From: Bacteroidota bacterium
GTDB lineage: Bacteria > Bacteroidota > Bacteroidia > Chitinophagales > Chitinophagaceae
Reading direction: 5' to 3'
Assembly (NCBI GenBank): GCA_023418315.1
Contig: JAEZZY010000040.1
Location: forward strand, 1-64,000
Length of the DNA stretch: 64,000 bases
A program made the translations under genes and the position numbers. Of the stretch, positions 24,944 to 33,098 are shown one piece after another (positions within the stretch are counted from its first letter, which is position 1; each line of letters opens with the position of its first letter). The notes beneath the pieces are model-generated. The model was not told the DNA's origin. It did not search any database and worked only from the letters and a program-made list of their open reading frames with translations.

Positions 24944-25199
24944 GATGTAAAATTGCGATTATTTTTTGTAGTAGCCGCAAGGATAGAAGCCGGTAAAATT
25001 TATCTGCTTATCGAATTTCCTCCAACTATAGCCCGGCAAATCTACCTGTGAAAAAATTTTTTTATACTCAGCTGCTCACTATCGGTTCCGTTACTCAAAA
25101 TCATTTTAAAATTCCAAACTGAAAAAAAGCAAATCCCTACCGAGAAACAGAGCCGGAAGCACGGATATTTTCTTCTTTCTCCCGCTCTTAAAATCATAC

Positions 25200-25230
25200 T
25201 TTGTCCGAATAGCAGATAGTTTTATTTTTG
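25200..25230 (+). promoter_or_regulatory. Promoter of the pigment-type operon
   Basis: TTTG at 25200-25203, a 19-base spacer and TATTTTTG at 25223-25230: a perfect match to the Bacteroidota consensus. Transcription should start near 25236, only about ten bases before the ATG at 25246. Between 24944 and 25199 I see nothing else. Confidence 0.85.
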
Positions 25231-25245
25231 GTCAAAGCAATTTTA

Positions 25246-26337
25246 ATGATTGAGACCCCACAAAAAAAGGCAGCGCTCTTCACCGAAGATAAAATGTCTG
25301 CCGTAGATGCTATATCGCAGGCGCAATTTATTGCGTTTGCTCCCTATATCTTTCAGGCTTCGGTGCTGCTGCGGGACAAAGGAATTTTAAAAGCTGTGGA
25401 TGAAGCCAGGATGGCGGGTATCCGCATCGAAGAGGTGCGTCAGAAAGTGAACATGAGCCACTATGCCGTGCGTGTATTGCTGGAAGCCGGACTGGGAATC
25501 GGACTGGTTTATAGGCGTGAAGACCGTTATTTTCTTACCAAAACGGGGCATTTTTTTATCAACCACCAAATGTCGGTCGTGAATACCGATTTCATGAAAG
25601 ATGTATGCTATGAAGGGGCTATAGAACTGGAATCTTCTCTGGAACGGGGTAAACCCGAAGGACTGAAATTTCTGGGAAACTGGGAAACCATTTACCAAGG
25701 GCTTTCGTTGCTGCAAGAACCTGCTAAAACCAGTTGGTTCAAATTCGATCATTTTTATTCCGACAATGCCTTTCCGGAAGCACTGCCGCTGGTCTTTGCC
25801 TCCCAACCGAAAAAAATTATGGACATAGGCGCCAATACGGGAAAATTTACCCTTGCCTGCCTGGATTATGATAAAGACGTAGAAATAGGATTGGTGGATT
25901 TGCAGGTGCAACTGAACGTAGCCAAGCAAAATATTGAAGAAGCCGGCTATGGTGCGCGCGTAAATTATTTCGCAGTGAATATGCTGGACGAAAAAGCAGA
26001 ACTGCCTGCGGGATATGATATAATATGGATGAGCCAGTTCCTGGATTGCTTTGCCGATGAAGAAATCATATCCATCCTTCGCAAATGCCATAAAGCGCTG
26101 GATGAAAACGGCAGGGTATTCATCAACGAAACCTTCTGGGATGTGCAGCGCTTCCCTGCATCCGCACTCAGCCTTCAAATGACCTCCCTCTATTTTACCA
26201 CGATGGCCAACGGCAACAGCCAGATGTATGACAGCGCCGTGTTTTTAAAACTGATTGAAAAAGCAGGATTTGAAATAATAGCACAAACAAATGATATAGG
26301 CTTGAGCCATACCGTTTTAGAATTGGGCAAGAAATAA
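25246..26337 (+). CDS. O-methyltransferase, winged-helix dimer type (pigment operon)
   Basis: 363 residues from ATG 25246; the in-frame TTG at 25228 lies inside the promoter and is rejected. The N-terminal 110 residues look like the winged-helix dimerisation domain of plant-type O-methyltransferases (AGIRIEEVRQKVNMSHYAV, then YFLTKTGHFF). The C-terminal part holds SAM motif I MDIGANTGKFTLACL, acidic GLVDL, and YDIIWMSQFLDCF. Such genes accompany flexirubin and aryl-polyene clusters, where they methylate the aryl head. First gene of a five-gene operon with gaps of 2-35 bases. Substrate inferred only from context. Confidence 0.85.
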   Translation: MIETPQKKAALFTEDKMSAVDAISQAQFIAFAPYIFQASVLLRDKGILKAVDEARMAGIRIEEVRQKVNMSHYAVRVLLEAGLGIGLVYRREDRYFLTKTGHFFINHQMSVVNTDFMKDVCYEGAIELESSLERGKPEGLKFLGNWETIYQGLSLLQEPAKTSWFKFDHFYSDNAFPEALPLVFASQPKKIMDIGANTGKFTLACLDYDKDVEIGLVDLQVQLNVAKQNIEEAGYGARVNYFAVNMLDEKAELPAGYDIIWMSQFLDCFADEEIISILRKCHKALDENGRVFINETFWDVQRFPASALSLQMTSLYFTTMANGNSQMYDSAVFLKLIEKAGFEIIAQTNDIGLSHTVLELGKK

Positions 26338-26372
26338 TTTTCACAAATCAATACCCCCCTTAAACTAAATTT

Positions 26373-27623
26373 ATGAACACAGAAAAAAATGCAGATGTCT
26401 TAGTCATTGGCGCCGGGCCTTCCGGCACTATAGCTGCCTCTATCATCCGCCAGGCGGGCTATAAGGTGATTATTGTAGAAAAAATGAAATTCCCCCGCTT
26501 TGTCATCGGCGAAAGCCTTTTGCCCCGTTGCATGGAAGCGCTGGAAGAAGCCAGATTCCTGGATGCCGTAAAAGCCAACGGTTTTCAGCGGAAAGACGGA
26601 GCCAAATTCGTAATGTATGACGGCAAGGTTTGTGATTTCAATTTCTCCCAACAGTTTACCGACGGCTGGAAATGGACCTGGCAAGTGCCACGTGCCAGCT
26701 TTGATAAAACCCTCGCCGATGAATGTGAAAAAATGAACATTCCCATCCTCTATGAAACCGAAGTTACCGGCATCACCATAAACGGCGACCACTCCCTCAC
26801 CACGGTAAAAACCGCCGACGGGCATACGGAAACCATCCGCGCCAAATTCATTGTGGATGGTAGCGGCTATGGACGAGTGATTCCTCGCTTATTCGGTTTG
26901 GAAAAACCGTCCACACAAGCGCCGAGAAAAGCCGTTTTCTGCCATATAAGCGACCCCAAACGTGCAGAAGCCTATGAGCCGAACCGCATCATCGCCTATA
27001 TTCACAATAAAAAAACATGGGTATGGGCTATTCCTTTTTCCAACGGAAATACTTCTCTGGGCTTCGTAAGCGATCCCGAATTTTTTGAACAATATAAAGG
27101 CAATCTTACCGAGCAATACCGGCAACTGATTGATGCCATTCCTTATCTGAAAGAACGCTTCGGCGAAGCAGAACTGCAATGGGAAGAACCGCGCCTCCTG
27201 CAAAGCTGGAGCGCTACCACCGATAAGTTTTACGGTGAGGGATTTGTGCTTACGGGCAATGTTACCGAGTTTCTGGATCCGATTTTTTCCTCAGGTGTAA
27301 CCCTGGCTTCCGTTTCCGCACAGATCGCCGCTAAGCTGGTCATCCAACACCTGAAAGGCGAAACGGTGGATTGGGAAAACGACTACATGAAACGCATGCA
27401 AAAAGGAGTGGACGTATTCCGGACGTATGTAAACTGCTGGTACGACGGCACCTTGTTCAACATCTTTTTTACACCCGACCCCAACCCCGAAATCATGTCG
27501 CAGATATGCTCCGTGCTGGCCGGCTATGTATGGGATGAAAGCAATCCTTTTGTAAAAAATCATGAAAAAAACCTGCGCACCTTAGGTCGCTTTTTAGAAA
27601 CCAAAATGGCTGCGGCCGAATAA
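26373..27623 (+). CDS. FAD-dependent oxidoreductase, tryptophan-halogenase-like
   Basis: 416 residues. N-terminal FAD box VIGAGPSGTIAASI (11-24) and ARG-type EKMKFPRFVIGES; the WVWAIP sequence at 216-221 matches the WxWxIP signature that distinguishes FAD-dependent halogenases from other monooxygenases. A GNVTEFLDPIFSSGV block near 290 is the usual second FAD contact. Homologues sit in flexirubin clusters. It may chlorinate or hydroxylate the aryl ring of the product; some relatives with the signature only hydroxylate or desaturate. Starts 35 bases after the methyltransferase stop. Confidence 0.85.
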   Translation: MNTEKNADVLVIGAGPSGTIAASIIRQAGYKVIIVEKMKFPRFVIGESLLPRCMEALEEARFLDAVKANGFQRKDGAKFVMYDGKVCDFNFSQQFTDGWKWTWQVPRASFDKTLADECEKMNIPILYETEVTGITINGDHSLTTVKTADGHTETIRAKFIVDGSGYGRVIPRLFGLEKPSTQAPRKAVFCHISDPKRAEAYEPNRIIAYIHNKKTWVWAIPFSNGNTSLGFVSDPEFFEQYKGNLTEQYRQLIDAIPYLKERFGEAELQWEEPRLLQSWSATTDKFYGEGFVLTGNVTEFLDPIFSSGVTLASVSAQIAAKLVIQHLKGETVDWENDYMKRMQKGVDVFRTYVNCWYDGTLFNIFFTPDPNPEIMSQICSVLAGYVWDESNPFVKNHEKNLRTLGRFLETKMAAAE

Positions 27624-27634
27624 AGAATTTCGCT

Positions 27635-28237
27635 TTGCAGAGTTTCATTTCCCGATACAGTGTTATAGATTATAACCACATTTCCCTCAATGGCAAACCG
27701 CTGTGGGAGCAGAAAAACGAGGTGCTTCATCCGGAAGAGGTCTATAGGAAAATGGAGATGAGCTATCCCAAATTTTTCAAAATGGATCTGCTGTGCAAAT
27801 GGGCTATAATAGGTGCGGAATGTTTGCTGAAAGAAAAGGAACACTATGCCTATGAAGCTATGGACAAAACGAAGATAGCTGTAGTGCTCATGACGGCAAG
27901 CGGCTGCCTTGATGTAGATAAAAAATACCTTGCGTCTATGGAATCTATTGCCAGTCCGGCATTGTTTGTCTATACCCTGCCCAACATCATGCTTGGTGAA
28001 ATCAGCATCCGGCACGGCTTTAAGGGCGAGCAGCTTTGTCTCATGAGCGATACGCCCGATGCGGAAGAATTATTTTTCTGGGTGAATGATCTGTTGCTCC
28101 ATAAAAATATGGATGCCTGTCTTTGCGGATGGATAAATGCCGTGTACGAAAAACAGGAAGTCCGTTTGCTATGGGTGGATAAGAAAAAAGGCGCTGCTTT
28201 TACCCAAGAAAACCTTGCACTGTGCCTAAAAAAATAA
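27635..28237 (+). CDS. Truncated ketoacyl-synthase-like protein (no active-site Cys)
   Basis: 200 residues from TTG 27635, 11 bases after the previous stop; the next ATG would remove the conserved N-terminus. It resembles only the N-terminal half of a ketoacyl synthase: YPKFFKMDLLCKWAIIGAE, an AVVLMTASG strand, then SPALFVYTLPNIMLGEIS where a normal enzyme has the nucleophile elbow. Here that place reads VYTLPNI and there is no Cys, and the His-containing C-terminal half is missing. Proteins of this kind are recurrent in flexirubin/aryl-polyene loci, usually annotated 3-oxoacyl-ACP synthase. A scaffold or partner role is inference. Confidence 0.75.
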   Translation: MQSFISRYSVIDYNHISLNGKPLWEQKNEVLHPEEVYRKMEMSYPKFFKMDLLCKWAIIGAECLLKEKEHYAYEAMDKTKIAVVLMTASGCLDVDKKYLASMESIASPALFVYTLPNIMLGEISIRHGFKGEQLCLMSDTPDAEELFFWVNDLLLHKNMDACLCGWINAVYEKQEVRLLWVDKKKGAAFTQENLALCLKK

Positions 28238-28244
28238 TTCTATC

Positions 28245-29441
28245 GTGAAGTCGAAAGCATATATCGTCCATACAGGTGTCATCACCGCCATAGGCACGGA
28301 TACCTCATCCTGCAAAGAGGCGTTGCTGCAAGGGCGCAGTGGTATTTCCCATGCCGAGTTTTTACAGACACACTGGCAAAATACCCTTCCTGTAGGGGAG
28401 GTGAAAAAAAGCAATGAAGCGCTTGCTGCATTCACCGGTATGAAGCCGGAGCTGCCTAGAACCGCTTTGCTGAGCGCTATCGCCGTAAAAGAATGTTTAC
28501 AGGGCTTTGAATCTGTGGTGAAAAATGCCCGTACCGGTTTTTTTTCTGCCAACACCGTAGGCGGTATGGATATTTCCGAACGGCATTATCCGGTATTCAT
28601 CACCGATAAAGAGCAATCTGCGGTTCTTCCTTTTGCCTACCATGAATGCGGAGCGATAACAGAGCTCGTGCGCAAGCATTTTTCTATAAACGGCTTCAGT
28701 ACCACCATCAGTACCGCTTGCTCCTCCTCTGCCAACAGCATTATGATGGCGGCACAGATGATAGAGGAAGGAAGGCTGGATGTGGCTATAGCGGGCGGAG
28801 CGGATTGCCTTTCCCGGTTTACACTCAATGGATTTAATACGCTGATGATTCTGGACAAGCAGCCTTGCCAGCCTTTTGATAAAGAACGCCGCGGACTGAA
28901 CCTGGGCGAAGGTGCGGGCTATGTATTGCTGATGAATGAAAAAGCCATGCAACAATATCATGCGCAGCCCTTGTGCTTTGTGAGCGGCTATGCCAATGCC
29001 AATGATGCCTATCATCAAACCGCTTCCTCTCCCGAAGGCATAGGCAACCGGCTTGCTATGACGGAGGCGCTTAAAAAAAGCGGCTTGAATGCTGCGCAAA
29101 TAGATTATATCAATCTGCACGGCACAGGCACAGCCAACAACGACAGCTCCGAAGGAAAAGCTATCGAAACCGTGTTTGCAGGACAAATCCCTCCGTCCTC
29201 TTCTACAAAAGCGTTTACAGGACATACGCTTGGCGGCTGCGGAGGTGTGGAAGCCGTATTTTCTACCCTCGCCATACAAGAAGGAATCGTTTTTCCCAAT
29301 CTGCGTTGGCAACATCAAATGGATGATATTAGCTGGAAACCCGTAACAGAACTGCAAACAGAGAGAAAGATCAACCATGTCTTGTCCAACTCATTCGGTT
29401 TTGGCGGCAATTGCTCCACGCTTATTTTTTCAAAAAGCTAA
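28245..29441 (+). CDS. Beta-ketoacyl-[ACP] synthase (FabF-like, pigment operon)
   Basis: 398 residues from GTG 28245, 7 bases after the previous stop. Thiolase fold with the complete Cys-His-His triad: Cys in TISTACSSSANS (about 160), His in INLHGTGTANND (about 290) and His in TGHTLGGCGG (about 327). It catalyses decarboxylative Claisen condensation of malonyl-ACP with a growing acyl chain. Being paired with a chain-length factor and separated from fatty-acid genes, it fits polyene chain assembly. It is the only catalytically complete KS of the three in this operon. Confidence 0.9.
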   Translation: MKSKAYIVHTGVITAIGTDTSSCKEALLQGRSGISHAEFLQTHWQNTLPVGEVKKSNEALAAFTGMKPELPRTALLSAIAVKECLQGFESVVKNARTGFFSANTVGGMDISERHYPVFITDKEQSAVLPFAYHECGAITELVRKHFSINGFSTTISTACSSSANSIMMAAQMIEEGRLDVAIAGGADCLSRFTLNGFNTLMILDKQPCQPFDKERRGLNLGEGAGYVLLMNEKAMQQYHAQPLCFVSGYANANDAYHQTASSPEGIGNRLAMTEALKKSGLNAAQIDYINLHGTGTANNDSSEGKAIETVFAGQIPPSSSTKAFTGHTLGGCGGVEAVFSTLAIQEGIVFPNLRWQHQMDDISWKPVTELQTERKINHVLSNSFGFGGNCSTLIFSKS

Positions 29442-29443
29442 TT

Positions 29444-30397
29444 ATGGAACTGTATATAAAAGGCATAGGAATACTGAGTGCTGCGGGTAGTAATGAAGAG
29501 GAGGATTTTCCACAACAGAAAGAAGCTGCAAGTCCTTTTCTATGTAAAGAACCCGACTATACTTCCTACATTCCCCCTATGCAGCTGCGGCGCATGAGCA
29601 AAGCCGTACGCATGGGTATCGGCGCTTCCAGAATGGCGCTGAAGCAAGCTGCTATAGACAAGCCCGACGCCATTTCCATAGGCACGGCTATGGGTTGCCT
29701 CGCCGATACGGAAACGTTCCTCTCTAAAATGACTGAGCAAAAGGAACAAATGCTTACCCCCACCGCATTCATCCAATCCACACACAATACCGTAGGCGGG
29801 CAAATCGCTTTGGTGAACGGATGTAACGGACCGAATCTTACCTATGTACACCGCGGACATTCCTTTGAACATGCACTGCTTCATGCCTATCTCTACCTCC
29901 GGCATCATCCCCACGACTCGGTATTGGCAGGCGGCATTGATGAACTGACTCCCACCAGCGAAGCCATACTGAAGCGCTTCGGGATAACGGGCAATGGCGA
30001 AGGCGCTTGTTTTTTTGTAGTAAATACAAAAGACAAAGAAGGTGCTTGCATCAAAGACATTCATACATTTACTACTCAGGACAGTGCGGTAGTCTGCAAA
30101 CAGGTTACTGATTTTTTGCTACGCAATGAACTTGATGCGACAACAATAGACCATATAATCTGGGGCATCAAAGAAGATGCGGATGATAGCTATAGCGCTT
30201 TAAAAAAAGAGCTGTTCCCTGCTGTGTCCCTTACTCCATTCAAACAGTTTTGCGGCGACTATGGCACCGCCTCCGCCTTTGCCTTAGGCATGGCTGCGGA
30301 GCAAATGAAAAGCCGGGGATGGAAAAACGTACTGTTGGTTACCCACTTTCTGGACAGCTGGTCGGTGTGGTATGTGGTGCACATACACGGGACATAA
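29444..30397 (+). CDS. Ketoacyl synthase chain-length factor
   Basis: 317 residues from ATG 29444, two bases after the KS stop. KS-like fold, but the nucleophile position reads LTYVHRGHSFEHAL with no Cys, and no second catalytic His is evident. The opening LYIKGIGILSAAG is that of the KS-CLF family used in type II aromatic and aryl-polyene systems, where it pairs with the active KS and sets chain length. Last gene of the operon, followed by a hairpin terminator. Confidence 0.85.
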   Translation: MELYIKGIGILSAAGSNEEEDFPQQKEAASPFLCKEPDYTSYIPPMQLRRMSKAVRMGIGASRMALKQAAIDKPDAISIGTAMGCLADTETFLSKMTEQKEQMLTPTAFIQSTHNTVGGQIALVNGCNGPNLTYVHRGHSFEHALLHAYLYLRHHPHDSVLAGGIDELTPTSEAILKRFGITGNGEGACFFVVNTKDKEGACIKDIHTFTTQDSAVVCKQVTDFLLRNELDATTIDHIIWGIKEDADDSYSALKKELFPAVSLTPFKQFCGDYGTASAFALGMAAEQMKSRGWKNVLLVTHFLDSWSVWYVVHIHGT

Positions 30398-30434
30398 AGC
30401 CCTATGAAATGCCAAATCGTACAGGGATTATGAT

Positions 30435-30473
30435 GGAAAAGGCTTATTGAGTAGTTCCCAATAAACCTTTTCT
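30435..30473 (+). terminator. Terminator of the pigment-type operon
   Basis: GGAAAAGGCTTATTG pairs with CAATAAACCTTTTC apart from one mismatch, around a loop of about eight bases. The T tract after it is short, so the call rests on the stem. Confidence 0.6.
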
Positions 30474-30492
30474 AAAAAGTATAAACACGCTG

Positions 30493-31704
30493 TTATTGCT
30501 TTATCGCTGCAATGCCGGGTAATTCTTTTCCTTCAAAAAACTCCAGCAATGCGCCGCCACCGGTAGATACATAACTTACCTTATCCGTATAGCCAAATTT
30601 ATTGACAGCAGCCACGCTATCGCCGCCACCTACTAAGGAATACGCTCCGTTTTGTGTGGCTTCCGCTACAGCATCCGCTATTGCCTTGGTGCCATGCTGA
30701 AATTTTTCCATTTCAAAAACACCCATAGGGCCATTCCACAGAATGGTTTTAGAATCTTTGATCACTTTTGCAAACGTTCCGCAGGCTTGCTCGCCAATAT
30801 CCAGCCCCATCCATCCTTCAGGAATTTCCGTATTGAGGGAGGAAGAGGTGTTGGCATCTTTATCAAATTTATCGGCTATGATACTGTCTTGCGGAAGGTG
30901 AATCTGTACGCCTTTTTCTTTTGCTTTTTTCAGAAGCTCCTGAGCGGTTTCCAAACGATCTTCCTCGCATAAAGAAGTGCCTATATGCCCGCCTTGTGCT
31001 TTATAAAAAGTATAAGCCATACCGCCACCGATGATGATATCCGTTGCTTTTTCCAACAAATTTTCAATGATGAGGATTTTATCAGAAACCTTTGCGCCGC
31101 CTATAATAGCGGTAAAAGGCTTTTGCGCATTGTTCAACACCTGCTCACCCGCAGTGATTTCGCCTTCCATCAACAAACCAAACATTTTATTTCCGGCATC
31201 AAAATTTTGGGCAATAACAGCTGTAGAAGCATGAGCGCGATGTGCGGTACCAAATGCGTCATTCACATATACATCACCATATTGGGCTAATTTTTTTGCA
31301 AAATCTGCATCTCCTTTTTCTTCTTCTTTGTAATAACGGAGATTATTTAAAAGAAGAATTTCTCCCGGTTGTAACGCATCAGCTTTTTCTTGTGCTTCGG
31401 CTCCGATAGCCTCCGTTACAAAATGTACTTCCTTACCTAATAAAGATGAAAGATGTTTTGCTACAGGCTCTAATGAAAAATCGGCAAGGGTAAGATGCGG
31501 TTTCTTCGCCATATCCTTTGCCGGGCGGCCGAGATGGCTCATTAAGATCACACTCCCGCCATCGTTCAGTATTTTCTTGATGGTAGGCAGTGCCGCTTTG
31601 ATGCGGGTGTCATCGGTTATTTTTCCTTCTTTTATAGGTACGTTGAAATCCACACGTACTAAGGCTTTTTTGCCGGAGAAGTTGTAGTTGTTGAATGTGC
31701 TCAT
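30493..31704 (-). CDS. pgk: Phosphoglycerate kinase
   Basis: 403 residues. Substrate-binding RVDFNVPIKEG at about 17-27, LLNNLRYYKEE, and the C-terminal nucleotide loop WNGPMGVFEMEKF and GGGDSVAAVNK. It transfers phosphate from 1,3-bisphosphoglycerate to ADP in glycolysis. It is 172 bases downstream of gap on the same strand with a terminator between, so the two glycolytic genes are neighbours but probably separately controlled. Its stop is 95 bases from the end of the pigment operon on the other strand. Confidence 0.97.
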   Translation of the reverse strand: MSTFNNYNFSGKKALVRVDFNVPIKEGKITDDTRIKAALPTIKKILNDGGSVILMSHLGRPAKDMAKKPHLTLADFSLEPVAKHLSSLLGKEVHFVTEAIGAEAQEKADALQPGEILLLNNLRYYKEEEKGDADFAKKLAQYGDVYVNDAFGTAHRAHASTAVIAQNFDAGNKMFGLLMEGEITAGEQVLNNAQKPFTAIIGGAKVSDKILIIENLLEKATDIIIGGGMAYTFYKAQGGHIGTSLCEEDRLETAQELLKKAKEKGVQIHLPQDSIIADKFDKDANTSSSLNTEIPEGWMGLDIGEQACGTFAKVIKDSKTILWNGPMGVFEMEKFQHGTKAIADAVAEATQNGAYSLVGGGDSVAAVNKFGYTDKVSYVSTGGGALLEFFEGKELPGIAAIKQ

Positions 31705-31822
31705 TAATTATTTTTCTTGTGGTGGTTCAATATATATTATTTCGGTTTCGGTAAAAAGAAGTGGTTTGATTTTGCAAGAATGGATAACGCTCCTGTTTCC
31801 TAATTGCCCATAGTGCAAACAT

Positions 31823-31853
31823 AAAAAAAGCAACCCGCTTCCGAGCTGCTTTT
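31823..31853 (-). terminator. Terminator of gap
   Basis: On the minus strand AAAGCAGCTC pairs with GCGGGTTGCTTT (ten pairs including two G-T) around a GGAA loop and is followed by a T tract. It lies 24 bases after the gap stop. Confidence 0.75.
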
Positions 31854-31876
31854 CTGGTTATTATTTTAAAGCATGT

Positions 31877-32887
31877 TTATTTCATCAAGCCGGCAAAGTA
31901 TTTTACCGTGCGAACTAACTGAGAAACGTAGCTCATTTCATTATCATACCAGCTTACGGTTTTCACAACTTGATTGTCGCCTACAGTAATGACTTTGGTT
32001 TGCGTAGCATCAAACAAAGAGCCGAATGTAGTACCGATAATGTCGGTGCTCACAATTTCGTCTTCGTTATAGCCAAAGCTTTCGTTGCTTGCCGATTTCA
32101 TAGCCGCATTGATTTCTTCTACGGTTACTTTTTTGCCCAATACCGTTACAAGTTCAGTTAAAGAACCGGTGATAGTAGGCACACGCTGAGCGCCGCCGTC
32201 TAATTTGCCTTTGAGTTCGGGAAGTACCAGACCTATTGCTTTTGCAGCGCCGGTAGAGTTAGGAACAATATTGGCTGCTGCTGCACGCGCACGACGCAAA
32301 TCCCCTTTTGGATGAGGTGCATCCAATGTGTTCTGATCATTTGTATAGGCATGTATAGTGGTCATAGAGCCGGCAAGGATACCGAAGTTATCATTCAATG
32401 CTTTCGCCATAGGCGCCAGGCAGTTGGTGGTGCAAGAAGCGCAACTGATAATGGTTTCGCTGCCGTCGAGGATATTGTGGTTTACGTTGAAAACAACGGT
32501 TTTTAAATCGCCGGTAGCAGGAGCGGAGATAACTACGCGCTTAGCGCCGGCTGTGATGTGTGCTTTTGCTTTTTCCGCATCGGTAAAGAAACCGGTACAT
32601 TCCAATACCACATCTACATTGTGCTGTCCCCAAGGAATTTGTGCAGGGTCTTTTTGAGCGTATATTTTTATTTCATTACCATTTACGGTGATGGAATCTG
32701 CGCCGCTTTTTACTTCTTCGTTGAAACGTCCTTGTGCACTGTCGTACTTCAACAAATGTGCTAAGACTTCAGGTTTCGTAAGGTCGTTGATGGCTACAAC
32801 TTCGATACCTTCTAAGTTATGAATCTGACGGAAGGCCAGGCGACCGATACGGCCAAAACCGTTAATGGCAACTTTTACTGTACTCAT
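31877..32887 (-). CDS. gap: Glyceraldehyde-3-phosphate dehydrogenase, type I
   Basis: 336 residues. NAD-binding INGFGRIGRLAFRQ at 9-22; catalytic Cys in SCASCTTNCLAPMAK; phosphate-binding GAAKAIGLVLPELKGK and the WYDNEMSY C-terminal loop. It forms 1,3-bisphosphoglycerate with NAD+ in glycolysis. The AT-rich leader has a -7-like box (minus strand TACCTTTG at 32927-32934) about 40 bases upstream, without a clear -33. Confidence 0.96.
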   Translation of the reverse strand: MSTVKVAINGFGRIGRLAFRQIHNLEGIEVVAINDLTKPEVLAHLLKYDSAQGRFNEEVKSGADSITVNGNEIKIYAQKDPAQIPWGQHNVDVVLECTGFFTDAEKAKAHITAGAKRVVISAPATGDLKTVVFNVNHNILDGSETIISCASCTTNCLAPMAKALNDNFGILAGSMTTIHAYTNDQNTLDAPHPKGDLRRARAAAANIVPNSTGAAKAIGLVLPELKGKLDGGAQRVPTITGSLTELVTVLGKKVTVEEINAAMKSASNESFGYNEDEIVSTDIIGTTFGSLFDATQTKVITVGDNQVVKTVSWYDNEMSYVSQLVRTVKYFAGLMK

Positions 32888-32926
32888 TTTTTTATTTTTT
32901 TAGGGATGTTTTTTTAAAAATTGGTG

Positions 32927-32934
32927 CAAAGGTA
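32927..32934 (-). promoter_or_regulatory. gap: -7 promoter element of gap
   Basis: Minus strand TACCTTTG, exact TAnnTTTG match, 40 bases before the ATG. No TTG at the expected distance upstream, so the call is partial. Confidence 0.45.
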
Positions 32935-33098
32935 AGGGTTATATAATTATGGAACGTTTTTGTGAAATATGAAATCTAACGAGTGTTGGGTGGCGTGAAA
33001 CAACTAATCGAAAAGTTGTAAAATCTTTCTCGCTGCTATAAAAACGAAGAAGCAATGAGCCTCGAACGCAGCTATGCTAAGCATAAAACCCGGTACGT

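Noticed and set aside
28497..29378. Minus-strand frame of 293 codons
   Set aside because: Antisense to the ketoacyl synthase, which carries the full Cys-His-His triad.
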